Source of the DNA: Paludibacter sp. UBA6032
GTDB lineage: Bacteria; Bacteroidota; Bacteroidia; Bacteroidales; Paludibacteraceae
DNA: 64,000 nucleotides
Direction of reading: 5' to 3'
Assembly: GCA_002427885.1 (NCBI GenBank)
Contig: DIZI01000009.1
Span: forward strand, 65,273-129,272
Part shown: positions 35,886 through 43,997 of the stretch, in pieces
How the letters are laid out: each line of letters opens with the position of its first letter
Position numbering within the stretch: the first letter of the stretch is position 1
Notes under the pieces: generated by a model
What the model saw: the letters and a program-made list of their open reading frames with translations, nothing else
Databases searched by the model: none
What the model was told of the DNA's origin: nothing
Program-made: the position numbers and the translations under genes

Positions 35886-35925
35886 ATAATTTTAAATAAT
35901 ACAATACAAATAATTTAGCTTATTC

Positions 35926-38538
35926 TTATTTCTTCCTATACTCCACTTCCGGCTCAGCCGCCATCAGCATCTCCTTATCCGCACTCTCAAAGTCCCCGGA
36001 ATTTATCCCGATTTTTATCGGGAGGGGGTTGGGGGCAGTTCCCCACACTTTCCCTATCCTGTCTTTTATCTTTTGCTCAAAAATGGCTATCAGCTCCTTA
36101 TTGGCATTTACCAAAGATTGCTCGTTTTCAATTCGGGCTACGATTTGGCGTTGAATGTCTGACGATGGAATAGGAATATTAAAAGCTCTCATTGTTTGTA
36201 GTGAAACATTTTGTATTGTACTTCCAGTTGCCATTCTTTGTGCGTAATCAATAAAATTTGCAGATTGCAGATAAATCTTGACATAATCTTTATCTACATT
36301 TTTCTTCAGGTTTATATAGCAAATACTTTTACCCAATACTATTTTTTCACCATTATACAGAGCGACATTGCCTAATGTTCCATTTATAGATACAAAGATC
36401 GTTCTATCAGTTAAATCTTTTTTATATTTTAGATATTCTTCTTGTGTGACTTTTTTAGTTTCTGATTTTATCGCAATTTTATTGTCAAGTAAATTATTAC
36501 CATTGACAAATAAATAATCACCTTCATTTGAATATTCTGGTGTTCCATGTAAACCGTCACCAATCTTTGTTGAAATTGACTGCAATTCCACCATTTCCCA
36601 TTCTGGATCAATATCAATCTTGGGTTTGTAGTTCTCTACTACCATTTTGGCACCATCTATTATTTTTTGATAGCTTTCTATTTCGGCTACTATTTCTTCC
36701 TGAACGGAAAGAGGAGGAAGAGGGATTTCGAGTGTTCTAAAGCTAGAAGTTGATAACTCTTTGAATGTCCCGCCAGTTGCCATTGAATTCATTTTATCAA
36801 TAAGCTGAGTCATCATTAATGCTACAAAATAGGTATTTGCCTTTTGAAAATCATTAATAATAATATTTTTGAATCCTTGATTTGTTGAACATTCATTCTT
36901 AATTATTGCAATTCTTCCTATTGTAGCTCTTGTTGAAACGAGTATTGAATTGATTGGTAAAAGTTTTGCTGATGAATTTTTCAGTCCACTCTCAGTAATT
37001 TTTCTAGAAGTATTATATATTGTTGAAATAAACTCTTTTTGTGGTAAGTCTGTCAATGTAGCCCAATTTATATTCCCATTCCAATAGTCTTCAATCTCTG
37101 AACTTGGTGTACCTCCAGAAACAACTTTGAATATATTTTCGTAAGATAGTGCCACCATATCATAATTTGAATTAGAGATGATGGTGCTTTTATATCTTTC
37201 CCCACTCAAATTATAATCCCCCTTTTCAGCAATTACCAATTTGGATACGGCATGTGCAATATCACTTGCTTCAAAAGTTCCGGCTTTGTAGTGTTTAATA
37301 ATGTCAATAGCTTGTTTCAGTTGTCCACCTTTTACCGCATTGCGTTGAGCTCCTAAATTAAAGCCGTCATTATCCACTTTTACAAACAGAATTTCATCCC
37401 TTGTTTTTGAAAGTTCTTTGTCCATTAATAAAATGGAAGTTTTCACTCCGCTGTACGGATTAAAAATTCCGGCCGGTAAACTTACCACGGCATACAGGTA
37501 ATTATCCACCAGCATTTTGCGCAGGTCTTTATAGGCTGTTCCGCTCTGGAAGATGACGCCTTCGGGAACAATGATTCCTGCACGTCCTTTGGGGTTGAGG
37601 TGTTCGGCTATATAATCCACAAACAGCACTTCGCTGCGGTTGCTGGCAATGCTGAACTTTTTATGCGGACGAATTCCGCCTTTCGGACTCATAAAGGGTG
37701 GATTGGCCAATATCACATCAAAGCTTTCGTTCCAACGTTCTTCGCTGCTCAGGGTGTCGTATTCCGAGATGTGCGGATCGCTGAATCCATGCAGATACAG
37801 GTTTACCAGACTCAACCGCACCATATCAGGGGAAATGTCATAACCCGTGAAGTTTTGTATCAGCTTTTTACGCTCATCGGGAGTTAGTTCGTTTTTGTTT
37901 TGCTCCTTGATATGCTTAAATGCCGATATCAGGAAACCCGCTGTTCCGCAAGCCGGGTCGAGTACGGTGTCTGTCTTACCGGGATTAACTGCTGCCACTA
38001 AAAAGTCAATGATATGGCGCGGAGTGCGAAACTGTCCGGCATCGCCCTGCGAGCCCATGACCGAAAGCAGGTATTCAAAAGCATCGCCCAGCTTTTCGCT
38101 GTGTGAATATTCAAACTCATTAATTGTTTTCAGAAACATCTTTAGTGTTTCCGGGTCGCGGTAAGGCAAATAGGCATTTTTAAAAATATCCCGAAACAGT
38201 TGAGGGATGTTTGGGTTTTTATCCATCCCGGCAATGGCCTCGGCATAGAGCGTCAACATCTCGGTGGCAGTTACCTTGGCATCAAACAAATTATCCCAAC
38301 TGTATTTTTCGAATTTAATTATCAATAGCTTATCCACATCCTTTGGATCGGGAATACTGTAATTTGAAAAGAACTTCGCCTTTCCGCCCATTTCCACGGC
38401 TTCCTTGTCCATGTCGTCCATGAACTTATATATCAGGCCAATGGTAATTTGCTCAATCTGTGCTTTCGGGTCGGGTAACTTGCCTACCAGTATATCGCGG
38501 CAATCATCAATTCTTCTTTTCGTTGCTGAATCTAACAT
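35926..38538 (-). CDS. hsdM: Type I restriction-modification protein, HsdM-HsdS fusion
   Basis: 870 aa. Residues 1-430 are a type I N6-adenine methylase: SAM motif I DPACGTAGF from D194, catalytic ANPPF at N279-F282. From about 445 onwards the protein carries two specificity target-recognition domains: TRD1 (about 450-605; FKVVSGGTP ... LEIPLPPLSVQEEIV) and TRD2 (about 640-815; KIGDGLHGTPEYSNEG ... FNIPIPSSDIQRQIV), with the coiled-coil spacers after each. HsdM and HsdS are usually separate genes, so this is an M-S fusion that should methylate one bipartite site. The C-terminal end contains a REP-like palindrome in the coding sequence. The transposase gene lies between it and hsdR. Confidence 0.9.
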   Translation of the reverse strand: MLDSATKRRIDDCRDILVGKLPDPKAQIEQITIGLIYKFMDDMDKEAVEMGGKAKFFSNYSIPDPKDVDKLLIIKFEKYSWDNLFDAKVTATEMLTLYAEAIAGMDKNPNIPQLFRDIFKNAYLPYRDPETLKMFLKTINEFEYSHSEKLGDAFEYLLSVMGSQGDAGQFRTPRHIIDFLVAAVNPGKTDTVLDPACGTAGFLISAFKHIKEQNKNELTPDERKKLIQNFTGYDISPDMVRLSLVNLYLHGFSDPHISEYDTLSSEERWNESFDVILANPPFMSPKGGIRPHKKFSIASNRSEVLFVDYIAEHLNPKGRAGIIVPEGVIFQSGTAYKDLRKMLVDNYLYAVVSLPAGIFNPYSGVKTSILLMDKELSKTRDEILFVKVDNDGFNLGAQRNAVKGGQLKQAIDIIKHYKAGTFEASDIAHAVSKLVIAEKGDYNLSGERYKSTIISNSNYDMVALSYENIFKVVSGGTPSSEIEDYWNGNINWATLTDLPQKEFISTIYNTSRKITESGLKNSSAKLLPINSILVSTRATIGRIAIIKNECSTNQGFKNIIINDFQKANTYFVALMMTQLIDKMNSMATGGTFKELSTSSFRTLEIPLPPLSVQEEIVAEIESYQKIIDGAKMVVENYKPKIDIDPEWEMVELQSISTKIGDGLHGTPEYSNEGDYLFVNGNNLLDNKIAIKSETKKVTQEEYLKYKKDLTDRTIFVSINGTLGNVALYNGEKIVLGKSICYINLKKNVDKDYVKIYLQSANFIDYAQRMATGSTIQNVSLQTMRAFNIPIPSSDIQRQIVARIENEQSLVNANKELIAIFEQKIKDRIGKVWGTAPNPLPIKIGINSGDFESADKEMLMAAEPEVEYRKK
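36006..36023. repeat. REP-like palindrome inside the hsdM-hsdS 3' end
   Basis: TCCCGATTTTTATCGGGA has the same TCCCGAT/ATCGGGA arms as the dispersed intergenic palindrome, with a different centre, but here it is in frame within the last 30 codons (PNPLPIKIGI). Confidence 0.7.
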
Positions 38539-38597
38539 TTTATATTTGTGTGTTTCTGTAATTACTTTTTTATAACCGTAGGAGTTTGCTTTGCATA

Positions 38598-38655
38598 ACC
38601 CCCGGATTTATCCGGGGGTAGATAATGTGTCAAAGGTAAGAACTCCGGAGGAGTT
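38598..38655. repeat. REP hairpins on the left of the RAYT gene
   Basis: ACCCCCGGATTTATCCGGGG (hairpin, 38598-38619) follows a GCATA foot, and AACTCCGGAGGAGTT (38641-38655) is a second palindrome. The GCATAACCCCCGG segment is repeated in inverted orientation on the other side of the transposase. Confidence 0.8.
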
Positions 38656-38673
38656 CACCAATACAAACCTACA

Positions 38674-39126
38674 CTATTCATCAAAAAGAAACTTCTCATC
38701 AAACTGAATCCCATTCTCAGTCAACAGATTTCGAAGTTCATCTTCAAATGTAACTTTCCGGTGATGTTCTTTCTGATTCCTGATATAATTTACGATCATA
38801 TCCTTATCTCTCAGGTTGTAAGTTATGCTACAATACCCTTCGGCCCATGATTCGAATTTTGGAAAATTTCCCGTTTGCTTTATCCATAGATTTGAAGCTG
38901 TTTTAATCTCTTTGATAAAGTCAGCCAATCCAATAGAAGAATGTAAATCACAAAAAATATGTATATGGTTTTCTGTTCCGTTTATTCTATATAAAACAGT
39001 TTTCCTGTTTTTAATTATGCCCCAGATATATTTATAAAGTTCTTCCTGATGTTCTTCCGGTAATGTGTTTTGACGTCGATAAGTACAAAATACAATATGG
39101 TGCAATGATTGGCGGTAACTATTCAT
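38674..39126 (-). mobile_element. REP-associated tyrosine transposase (RAYT, IS200/IS605-like Y1)
   Basis: 150 aa. LHHIVFCTYRRQNTL opens the fold; the HUH motif is H54-I-H56 (ENHIHIFCDLHSS), and the catalytic tyrosine is Y114 in IVNYIRNQKEHH, followed by the family's HH. This is a TnpA_REP-type single-strand DNA transposase. It is flanked by the REP hairpins at 38598-38655 and 39152-39234, the second set in inverted orientation, as in the known 'REPtron' arrangement. It lies between the hsdM-hsdS and hsdR genes, on the same strand. Confidence 0.9.
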
Positions 39127-39151
39127 TGTATTAAGTTTTTATAGTTTAGGT

Positions 39152-39234
39152 CAACCCCGCCGGGGTTGTGTTATCTTTCATTTTTCATCCCCCGGTTTCA
39201 CCGGGGGTTATGCACAGGTAACACCTACGGTGTT
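39152..39234. repeat. REP hairpins on the right of the RAYT gene
   Basis: CAACCCCGCCGGGGTTG (39152-39168), CCCCCGGTTTCACCGGGGG (39189-39207, followed by TTATGC) and AACACCTACGGTGTT (39220-39234). The middle one is the inverted counterpart of the hairpin at 38598. Confidence 0.8.
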
Positions 39235-39272
39235 TTATATAACCAGCAGACCACTCTTCAAATCCCCTTTAG

Positions 39273-39310
39273 GGGAACCAACGGTCATCGACCGAAGGGA
39301 GATAATTAGG
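39273..39310. repeat. Copy 1 of a 29-bp dispersed element
   Basis: ACCAACGGTCATCGACC, then GAAGGGAGATAA, sits between GGGGA and TTAGGGGC. The same 29 bp (two differences) lies near 42984 between CACGA and TTACACG. It holds a small hairpin CGGTC-ATC-GACCG. Confidence 0.6.
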
Positions 39311-39318
39311 GGCGGTTT

Positions 39319-41850
39319 TTACGCTGCAAATTTCTCTAACTTCACATAGCCCTTCACATATACCGGTATCACATCCCTGTATTTGGGTGCTACTTCTTTG
39401 AATTGAGAAATAGGTAAAGTAGAATTAGTATTCAATGCCTGAAAGTCTTTTGATTCTATAATACTTCGTATATCTTTATCTACAATATACGCTTTAAAGA
39501 AGTATTTCAGTGCTCTGATGTTGACATCTTCTTCGGGTGGATAAATGGAAATGAATTTATCGAACTCCTCATCCAGTAATTCATCCTTCGATTTGAATTT
39601 AGGTATAATACCGAAAATCTTTTCAACCACTTCACGTATTGAAACTTTACGGTCTATTTTAGCAGCTACCCGCAGTTTTTCTATGTTGAAGTATTCCTCG
39701 GGTTTATCAAATATCTCACTTTGAATATGCGATATGACTTCATCCCAATTACCAAGTTCTACATTCTTCTTAATGATATCGTCCATTTTAATCCGGTCTT
39801 CGAACTTCTGATACAACATCCGGTCAATCTTCATCCCATTAGGTCCAATTAATTGTTCGTTGAGTATCATCAACGGATCAGGAAGTAAACTGGTGTATTT
39901 TTTCCCGGGAGGAGGTGGAGGCCCTTCAAAACCGCCGCCAGCTTTTGGTTTTGGCAGTTTTAATTTCTCGTCGTAATCAAAATCTTCTTCGAAATACTCG
40001 CAGTTGGCAAAAAAGTCGAAGAGTTTAAAGAACTCTTTTTCGTGTTGTTCTTTTACTTCTTCACCCAGTTCGTTTTTACTTTTGTGTTCAAAAGTATTTT
40101 TGCGCGTACCACGTCCTTTTATCTGCACAAAGTCGGCCGGACTAAAGATAGGGCGCATCATACACAAATTAAGCAAGTCGGTACAATCATAACCGGTGGT
40201 CATCATGCCTACGGTAATGCATACTCTTGTCTTACTCGATTTGTAGCCTTCGAGCCAACTCGTTTTTCCGTTCAGATTATTGTTGCTGAAATTTTTCGTC
40301 ATTTGCTGTGCATCAGCCACCTGCGAAGTTACCTGCAATGCAAAATCAGAATTGTATTTTCCTGGGAAAAGTTGTTCAGCCATATCGTTCAGAATTTCTG
40401 CCAACTTACGTGCATGGTTTTGACTAACTGCAAAAACAAGTGTTTTACCGATTTCCATTGTAATTGGATCACGTAAAGCATTCTCTAAAAAAGTCTGACA
40501 GAAAATCTGATTTGTGCTTTCGGAAAACAGCTTCTTTTCAAAATCAGTTGAAATAAAAGTCTCGATTTCCTCGCCTTCTTCAGTAGTAGTCATTACCGAA
40601 TACCCTTTGTCCGAAAGCAACTGTGTTGTTATTTCAGTACGGGCATCTACTACCCACGGATTGACGAGATAATCTTCTCTGGCTCCATCCAACAAAGAAT
40701 AGCGATAGGTCGGTTCACCGTTTTCGCAACCAAAAGTTACATACGTATCGCGCAACATACGTCGCTCCACTTCACGAGGGTCATTTTCTTTTACTTTATC
40801 CAGATTAACTCCTTTCAGATAATCTTTCGGGGTGGCTGTTAAACCTAGTTTATAACCGTGGAAGTATTCGAAAACAGCACGCGCATTGCCGGAAATAGAG
40901 CGGTGCGACTCGTCGGATATAATTAAATCGAAATCAGTCGGTGAAAAATCATAGCGGTACTTATCGTTGTACATAAGCGACTGAATAGTGGTAACCATTA
41001 TATCCGCTTTTTGCCAATCGCTTTTATTCTCTTTATAAATTAATGTGCTGTAATCAGGTTTCAGGTAGTCTATGAAGGCTGTATATGCCTGATCTTCCAG
41101 TTCGAGCCTGTCAACCAAAAACAAAACCCGTTTAGCATTTTCAGTACGGAGAAATAAGCGAATCACAGCAGCTGCAACGAGTGTTTTGCCCGTTCCTGTT
41201 GCCATTTCAAACAAGAAACGATCTTTGCCTTTACTAACTGCATCCTGTAAATGTTGTACTGCTTTTAATTGATATGGTCTTAGAAACCGCAACCCGTTTT
41301 CCCAAATAAAATCGTTACTGTTTTCAATATTCCCATTCCAACCGGGTCTTACAGCATAATCGGGCATTTGAACTGCAACGATATAATCTCTGGCTACCGG
41401 CTCATTTGCCAATGCTTTACGGTCAGGATTCCAGGCCTTAATAGCTCCAATTTCAAAAGCTGAAGGAAATTTGTATATGGGTTTGGGATTTCCCTTTGCC
41501 AGGTCCCACAGATAATGAACAAGTCCATTGGAGAGAATGATATATTGAGCACCAACGCTATTGGCGTATTTTCGTGCCTGTTCTTTGGCTACAAGCGGAT
41601 GAAGACTTTCTTTTTTAGCCTCAAGTACACAAGCCGGTTTATTGTTACTATCTACCAATAAAAAGTCTAATGAACCTGCGGTTGTCTTTTCAAAATCATT
41701 GCCCCATGTATCCACTTCTTTATGAGTTATCTTTACATGATTTTCGAGCAGGATATTAGCTTTTCCTTTGTCGTCGTCAAAGAATCGCCAACCCGCTTCT
41801 TCCAGCAACTTGTTTATTTTTATCCGTGCATGTGCTTCGTTTTGTAACAT
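39319..41850 (-). CDS. hsdR: Type I restriction enzyme R subunit (HsdR)
   Basis: 843 aa. The N-terminal HSDR_N nuclease has D62 and the E77-A-K79 motif (FLLVDSNNKPACVLEAKKE), a PD-(D/E)xK site. The SF2 motor follows: Walker A ATGTGKT (217-223), DESH (313-316), GLTATPKDY, and motif VI QIKGRGTR. The C-terminal EcoEI_R-like domain covers about 690-843. It cleaves unmethylated DNA after translocation in complex with the HsdM-HsdS fusion. A promoter at 41930-41957 lies 80 bp upstream. Confidence 0.93.
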   Translation of the reverse strand: MLQNEAHARIKINKLLEEAGWRFFDDDKGKANILLENHVKITHKEVDTWGNDFEKTTAGSLDFLLVDSNNKPACVLEAKKESLHPLVAKEQARKYANSVGAQYIILSNGLVHYLWDLAKGNPKPIYKFPSAFEIGAIKAWNPDRKALANEPVARDYIVAVQMPDYAVRPGWNGNIENSNDFIWENGLRFLRPYQLKAVQHLQDAVSKGKDRFLFEMATGTGKTLVAAAVIRLFLRTENAKRVLFLVDRLELEDQAYTAFIDYLKPDYSTLIYKENKSDWQKADIMVTTIQSLMYNDKYRYDFSPTDFDLIISDESHRSISGNARAVFEYFHGYKLGLTATPKDYLKGVNLDKVKENDPREVERRMLRDTYVTFGCENGEPTYRYSLLDGAREDYLVNPWVVDARTEITTQLLSDKGYSVMTTTEEGEEIETFISTDFEKKLFSESTNQIFCQTFLENALRDPITMEIGKTLVFAVSQNHARKLAEILNDMAEQLFPGKYNSDFALQVTSQVADAQQMTKNFSNNNLNGKTSWLEGYKSSKTRVCITVGMMTTGYDCTDLLNLCMMRPIFSPADFVQIKGRGTRKNTFEHKSKNELGEEVKEQHEKEFFKLFDFFANCEYFEEDFDYDEKLKLPKPKAGGGFEGPPPPPGKKYTSLLPDPLMILNEQLIGPNGMKIDRMLYQKFEDRIKMDDIIKKNVELGNWDEVISHIQSEIFDKPEEYFNIEKLRVAAKIDRKVSIREVVEKIFGIIPKFKSKDELLDEEFDKFISIYPPEEDVNIRALKYFFKAYIVDKDIRSIIESKDFQALNTNSTLPISQFKEVAPKYRDVIPVYVKGYVKLEKFAA

Positions 41851-41929
41851 TCAGTGAGATTATTTCTATTGGAGTCTACGTAATTCTGTTAGTTTTGACG
41901 ACTTAAGAAGCAATTATTTTTAATCGTCC

Positions 41930-41957
41930 CCAAAAATACGCATTCTCTAATTAACAA
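41930..41957 (-). promoter_or_regulatory. Promoter of hsdR
   Basis: Minus strand: TTG (41957-41955), 17 nt, then TATTTTTG (41937-41930). It matches the Bacteroidetes pattern with slightly short spacing. Confidence 0.5.
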
Positions 41958-42028
41958 CCTAGAAAAACATAATTTATTTGTAAATTAAGTGAAGAATTAA
42001 TTTGTTTAGTGGGTGTGAAGCATTAAAA

Positions 42029-42063
42029 AAATCCGTCCAGGATAAGTATACCGGAACGGATTT
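42029..42063 (-). terminator. Terminator after the 209-aa gene
   Basis: On the minus strand an AAATCCGT/ACGGATTT stem with extra CC/GG pairing is followed by a T-run (TTTTTTAATG), 68 bp past the stop of the 209-aa gene. Confidence 0.55.
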
Positions 42064-42130
42064 AGGTTTTCTGGCAGGAAAAGGGTGACTTAGCTTTTTG
42101 CTGCAGGCTAAGCCACCGTTTCACCCGGAG

Positions 42131-42760
42131 CTAAAACATACAATAAGCCACCACCACGGTACTCCACACGATGCGGGGATCGGTACCCAAACCGGCTACC
42201 TGGATAGCAATGGGTTCTCCCAGTGGAAGGGAAGTGAGCAATAAGTTGTGTTTACTGGTATGCATTTCCGTCCATATACTGCTTTCGGTTACCGGTGCTT
42301 TGGTAGTTCGTACTACATAATTATAAGCATTTTCCACCACGTCCCAGCTTATATTCAAAGTAGCACTTTGTTTGCCGGGTGTAACCTTAACATTATTAGG
42401 CATATCGAGCATTCCCACCGGGGTAGGTTTGCGTCTGAGATCAAAGCCGGAACTGAGTATCAGCACTTCGTTTCCTCCACTGATGTCCTGTACCCTATTA
42501 CCAACTACTTTCGTAAATTCTTCCAAATCCTTCCGGGCCACGTTCTTCTCGGCTGTCAGTAGTTTATTACCATCTACTATGCGTGATAAAAAGCCTCCGA
42601 ATACATCATTTTTTCCTTTTAAAGTGACTACATCATCAGCTATTGCCAGGTAAGTCCGGTTGCCTGTTAAACTCTCTACAATGGTATTGACTTTAACGTT
42701 TAAGGCTTTATCCGAAAAATTGTTGGAAGAAAAATTAATACTTAAATACGATTTTCCCAT
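42131..42760 (-). CDS. Hypothetical protein with fibronectin III-like C-terminus
   Basis: 209 aa, no signal peptide. The N-terminal half (SYLSINFSSNNFSDKALNVK ... NVARKDLEEFTKVVGNRVQ) is not recognised. From about 120 it reads as a fibronectin III-like fold (NVKVTPGKQSATLNISWDVV ... YNYVVRTTKAPVTESSIW). I recall similar small proteins in Bacteroidota, often annotated only as fibronectin type III domain-containing. Monocistronic, with a terminator downstream. Confidence 0.6.
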   Translation of the reverse strand: MGKSYLSINFSSNNFSDKALNVKVNTIVESLTGNRTYLAIADDVVTLKGKNDVFGGFLSRIVDGNKLLTAEKNVARKDLEEFTKVVGNRVQDISGGNEVLILSSGFDLRRKPTPVGMLDMPNNVKVTPGKQSATLNISWDVVENAYNYVVRTTKAPVTESSIWTEMHTSKHNLLLTSLPLGEPIAIQVAGLGTDPRIVWSTVVVAYCMF

Positions 42761-43159
42761 AATAAATTTAATTTTTGGGTTTTACATTTTTTTTTAATAT
42801 TCACTTTATCAGCTATTATTTGCTGATTTACAATACGATAAAATATAATTTTAGTCCTTTCCCATACGCTTTAATATTTAGAATTTAAGAATCTGATTAA
42901 TACTATTTAATCAAAAGAAAAAATCACAAAGACAATGATAAACCACTAAAGCTTTTTAAAAACGAAAATAATTTTTTAACCACGAACCAACGGTCATCGA
43001 CCAAAGAGAGATAATTACACGAATTATATACAGATATTTTAGTGAATTCCGATAGCTGGCGTGGTTCATATTCTTTCAGACAAGCTTTTATTGAATAGAC
43101 CCGAATTATCATAATTTATAAGCTCCATTTCATCACCCTGATTTTGATTTTTATACTAG
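42761..43159. other. AT-rich gap with AACCACG...CGTGGTT inverted repeat
   Basis: No gene is supported. From about 42979 to 43069 the sequence forms an imperfect stem (AACCACGAA ... GGCGTGGTT), a dispersed Bacteroidota-type repeat built on AACCACGAATTACACGAATT. Into its left arm is inserted the second copy of the 29-bp element (42984-43017). Confidence 0.5.
42984..43017. repeat. Copy 2 of the 29-bp dispersed element
   Basis: ACCAACGGTCATCGACC, then AAAGAGAGATAA, interrupts a repeat that would otherwise read CACGAATTACACGAATT. The interruption is at the GA/TTA junction, as in copy 1. Confidence 0.6.
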
Positions 43160-43447
43160 GCATTATATAAGTTGTATATATTTGATATATTGAATAATAT
43201 ATTTTAAAATAAAGAAATAGAACGCGGTCCCGATAGCTATCGGGATTCGCTGATTTTGCGGATTTGCACTGATAAAATGTAGAAACGGATCAATTAATGG
43301 ATTTTAGCCCCGTCCCGATAGCTATCGGGGTCGGGGCTGATTTAAAGATCTAAGTCTTAATCATCTCGCCAAAGGCAAGATATTATCCGTTTTATATCCG
43401 CTAAATCAGCGTCCTATTATCAATATCAATATAACTTATATAAACTC
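43160..43447 (+). repeat. Composite palindromic repeat, copy A (inverted partner at 51.3-51.6 kb)
   Basis: Begins in AT-rich CATTATATAAGTTGTATATA, passes GAACGCGG, the palindrome TCCCGATAGCTATCGGGA (43228-43245), CTGATTTT..., a second palindrome (43313-43329) in CCCCG...CGGGG arms, GATCTAAGTCTTAATCATC, CTCGCCAAAGGCAAGAT and CAGCGTCCTATT, and ends in ACTTATATAAACTC. The same blocks in the same order are found on the opposite strand at 51302-51625. Confidence 0.85.
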
Positions 43448-43452
43448 TACTG

Positions 43453-43575
43453 ATGAAACCGGATTTAATCACAATAACTTCGGTTCTTATTCCAATGAAG
43501 TCGCTTTTCATTGGAATAAAAGGAATCATCATTCTCATATTAATTTCATTTATTCCACCTGAATGCTTATTATGA
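43453..43575 (+). CDS. Possible 40-aa hydrophobic peptide (module copy 1)
   Basis: A 40-codon frame from ATG (MKPDLITITSVLIP MKSLFIG ...) to a TGA after PPECLL. The second module copy encodes the same outline without indels (MKPDLIPMISVFIP MKTLFIG ... PHECLL, stop TAA). The conserved end and length support coding, but the substitutions are not clearly biased to third positions. A hairpin TTCCAATGAA/TTTCATTGGAA lies inside the frame, so an RNA or DNA structure could explain the conservation instead. Confidence 0.25.
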   Translation: MKPDLITITSVLIPMKSLFIGIKGIIILILISFIPPECLL

Positions 43576-43780
43576 AGGATGAAAAGATTCATCTTGTATT
43601 TTTGTAACCAAAGTTATGAATGCTTTTTCAAAATGCAAAAAAAAAAATTGGTAAGGGCACTCAAAAACGCCTATCTAAGTTATTGATTTACAGAGTTTCC
43701 AAAAAGAGTTAAAATAAAAAATTGGTAAGGCTTGTTTTCTTGTTAAAAAAAGGGCTTATTTAACTAAGCAATTTTGTGCC
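43453..43780 (+). repeat. Direct repeat module, copy 1
   Basis: About 328 bp, matched by copy 2 (44040-44366) at an offset of 587-586 bp. Layout: small ORF; GATGAAAAGATTCATC hairpin; TATTTTTG -7-like box (43597-43604); an ATG followed by a micro-ORF (MNAFSKCKKKNW); two internal sites AATTGGTAAGG at 43646 and 43720, 74 bp apart; a poly-A tract with AAGGGC; end TTTTGTGC. Confidence 0.85.
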
Positions 43781-43808
43781 ATTTCCATCTGTTTAGCATT
43801 TCATTCCA

Positions 43809-43997
43809 ATGATTTTCATTTTCATCAGCATGAAATTGATTTTCATCACCATGAAATTGATTTTCATCACCATGATTTTCATTTTCATCAGCATGATTCT
43901 CATTTTCATCAGCATGAAATTGATTTTCATCAGCATGAAATTGATATTCATCACCATGATTTTCATTTTCATCAGCATGAAATTGATTTTCATCAGC
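43809..43997 (+). repeat. 21-bp hairpin minisatellite (9 units)
   Basis: Nine near-identical 21-bp units of the type TTTTCATCAGCATGAAATTG plus A. TTTCAT/ATGAAA makes a 6-bp stem with a 4-nt loop in many units. The period equals two helical turns and seven codons. Variants alternate (ATGAAATTG, ATGATTTTC, ATGATTCTC; CAGC or CACC). Confidence 0.88.

Noticed and set aside
43809..43997. Possible CRISPR array in the 21-bp repeats
   Set aside because: The units are contiguous with no unique spacers and no cas genes are present; it is a minisatellite.
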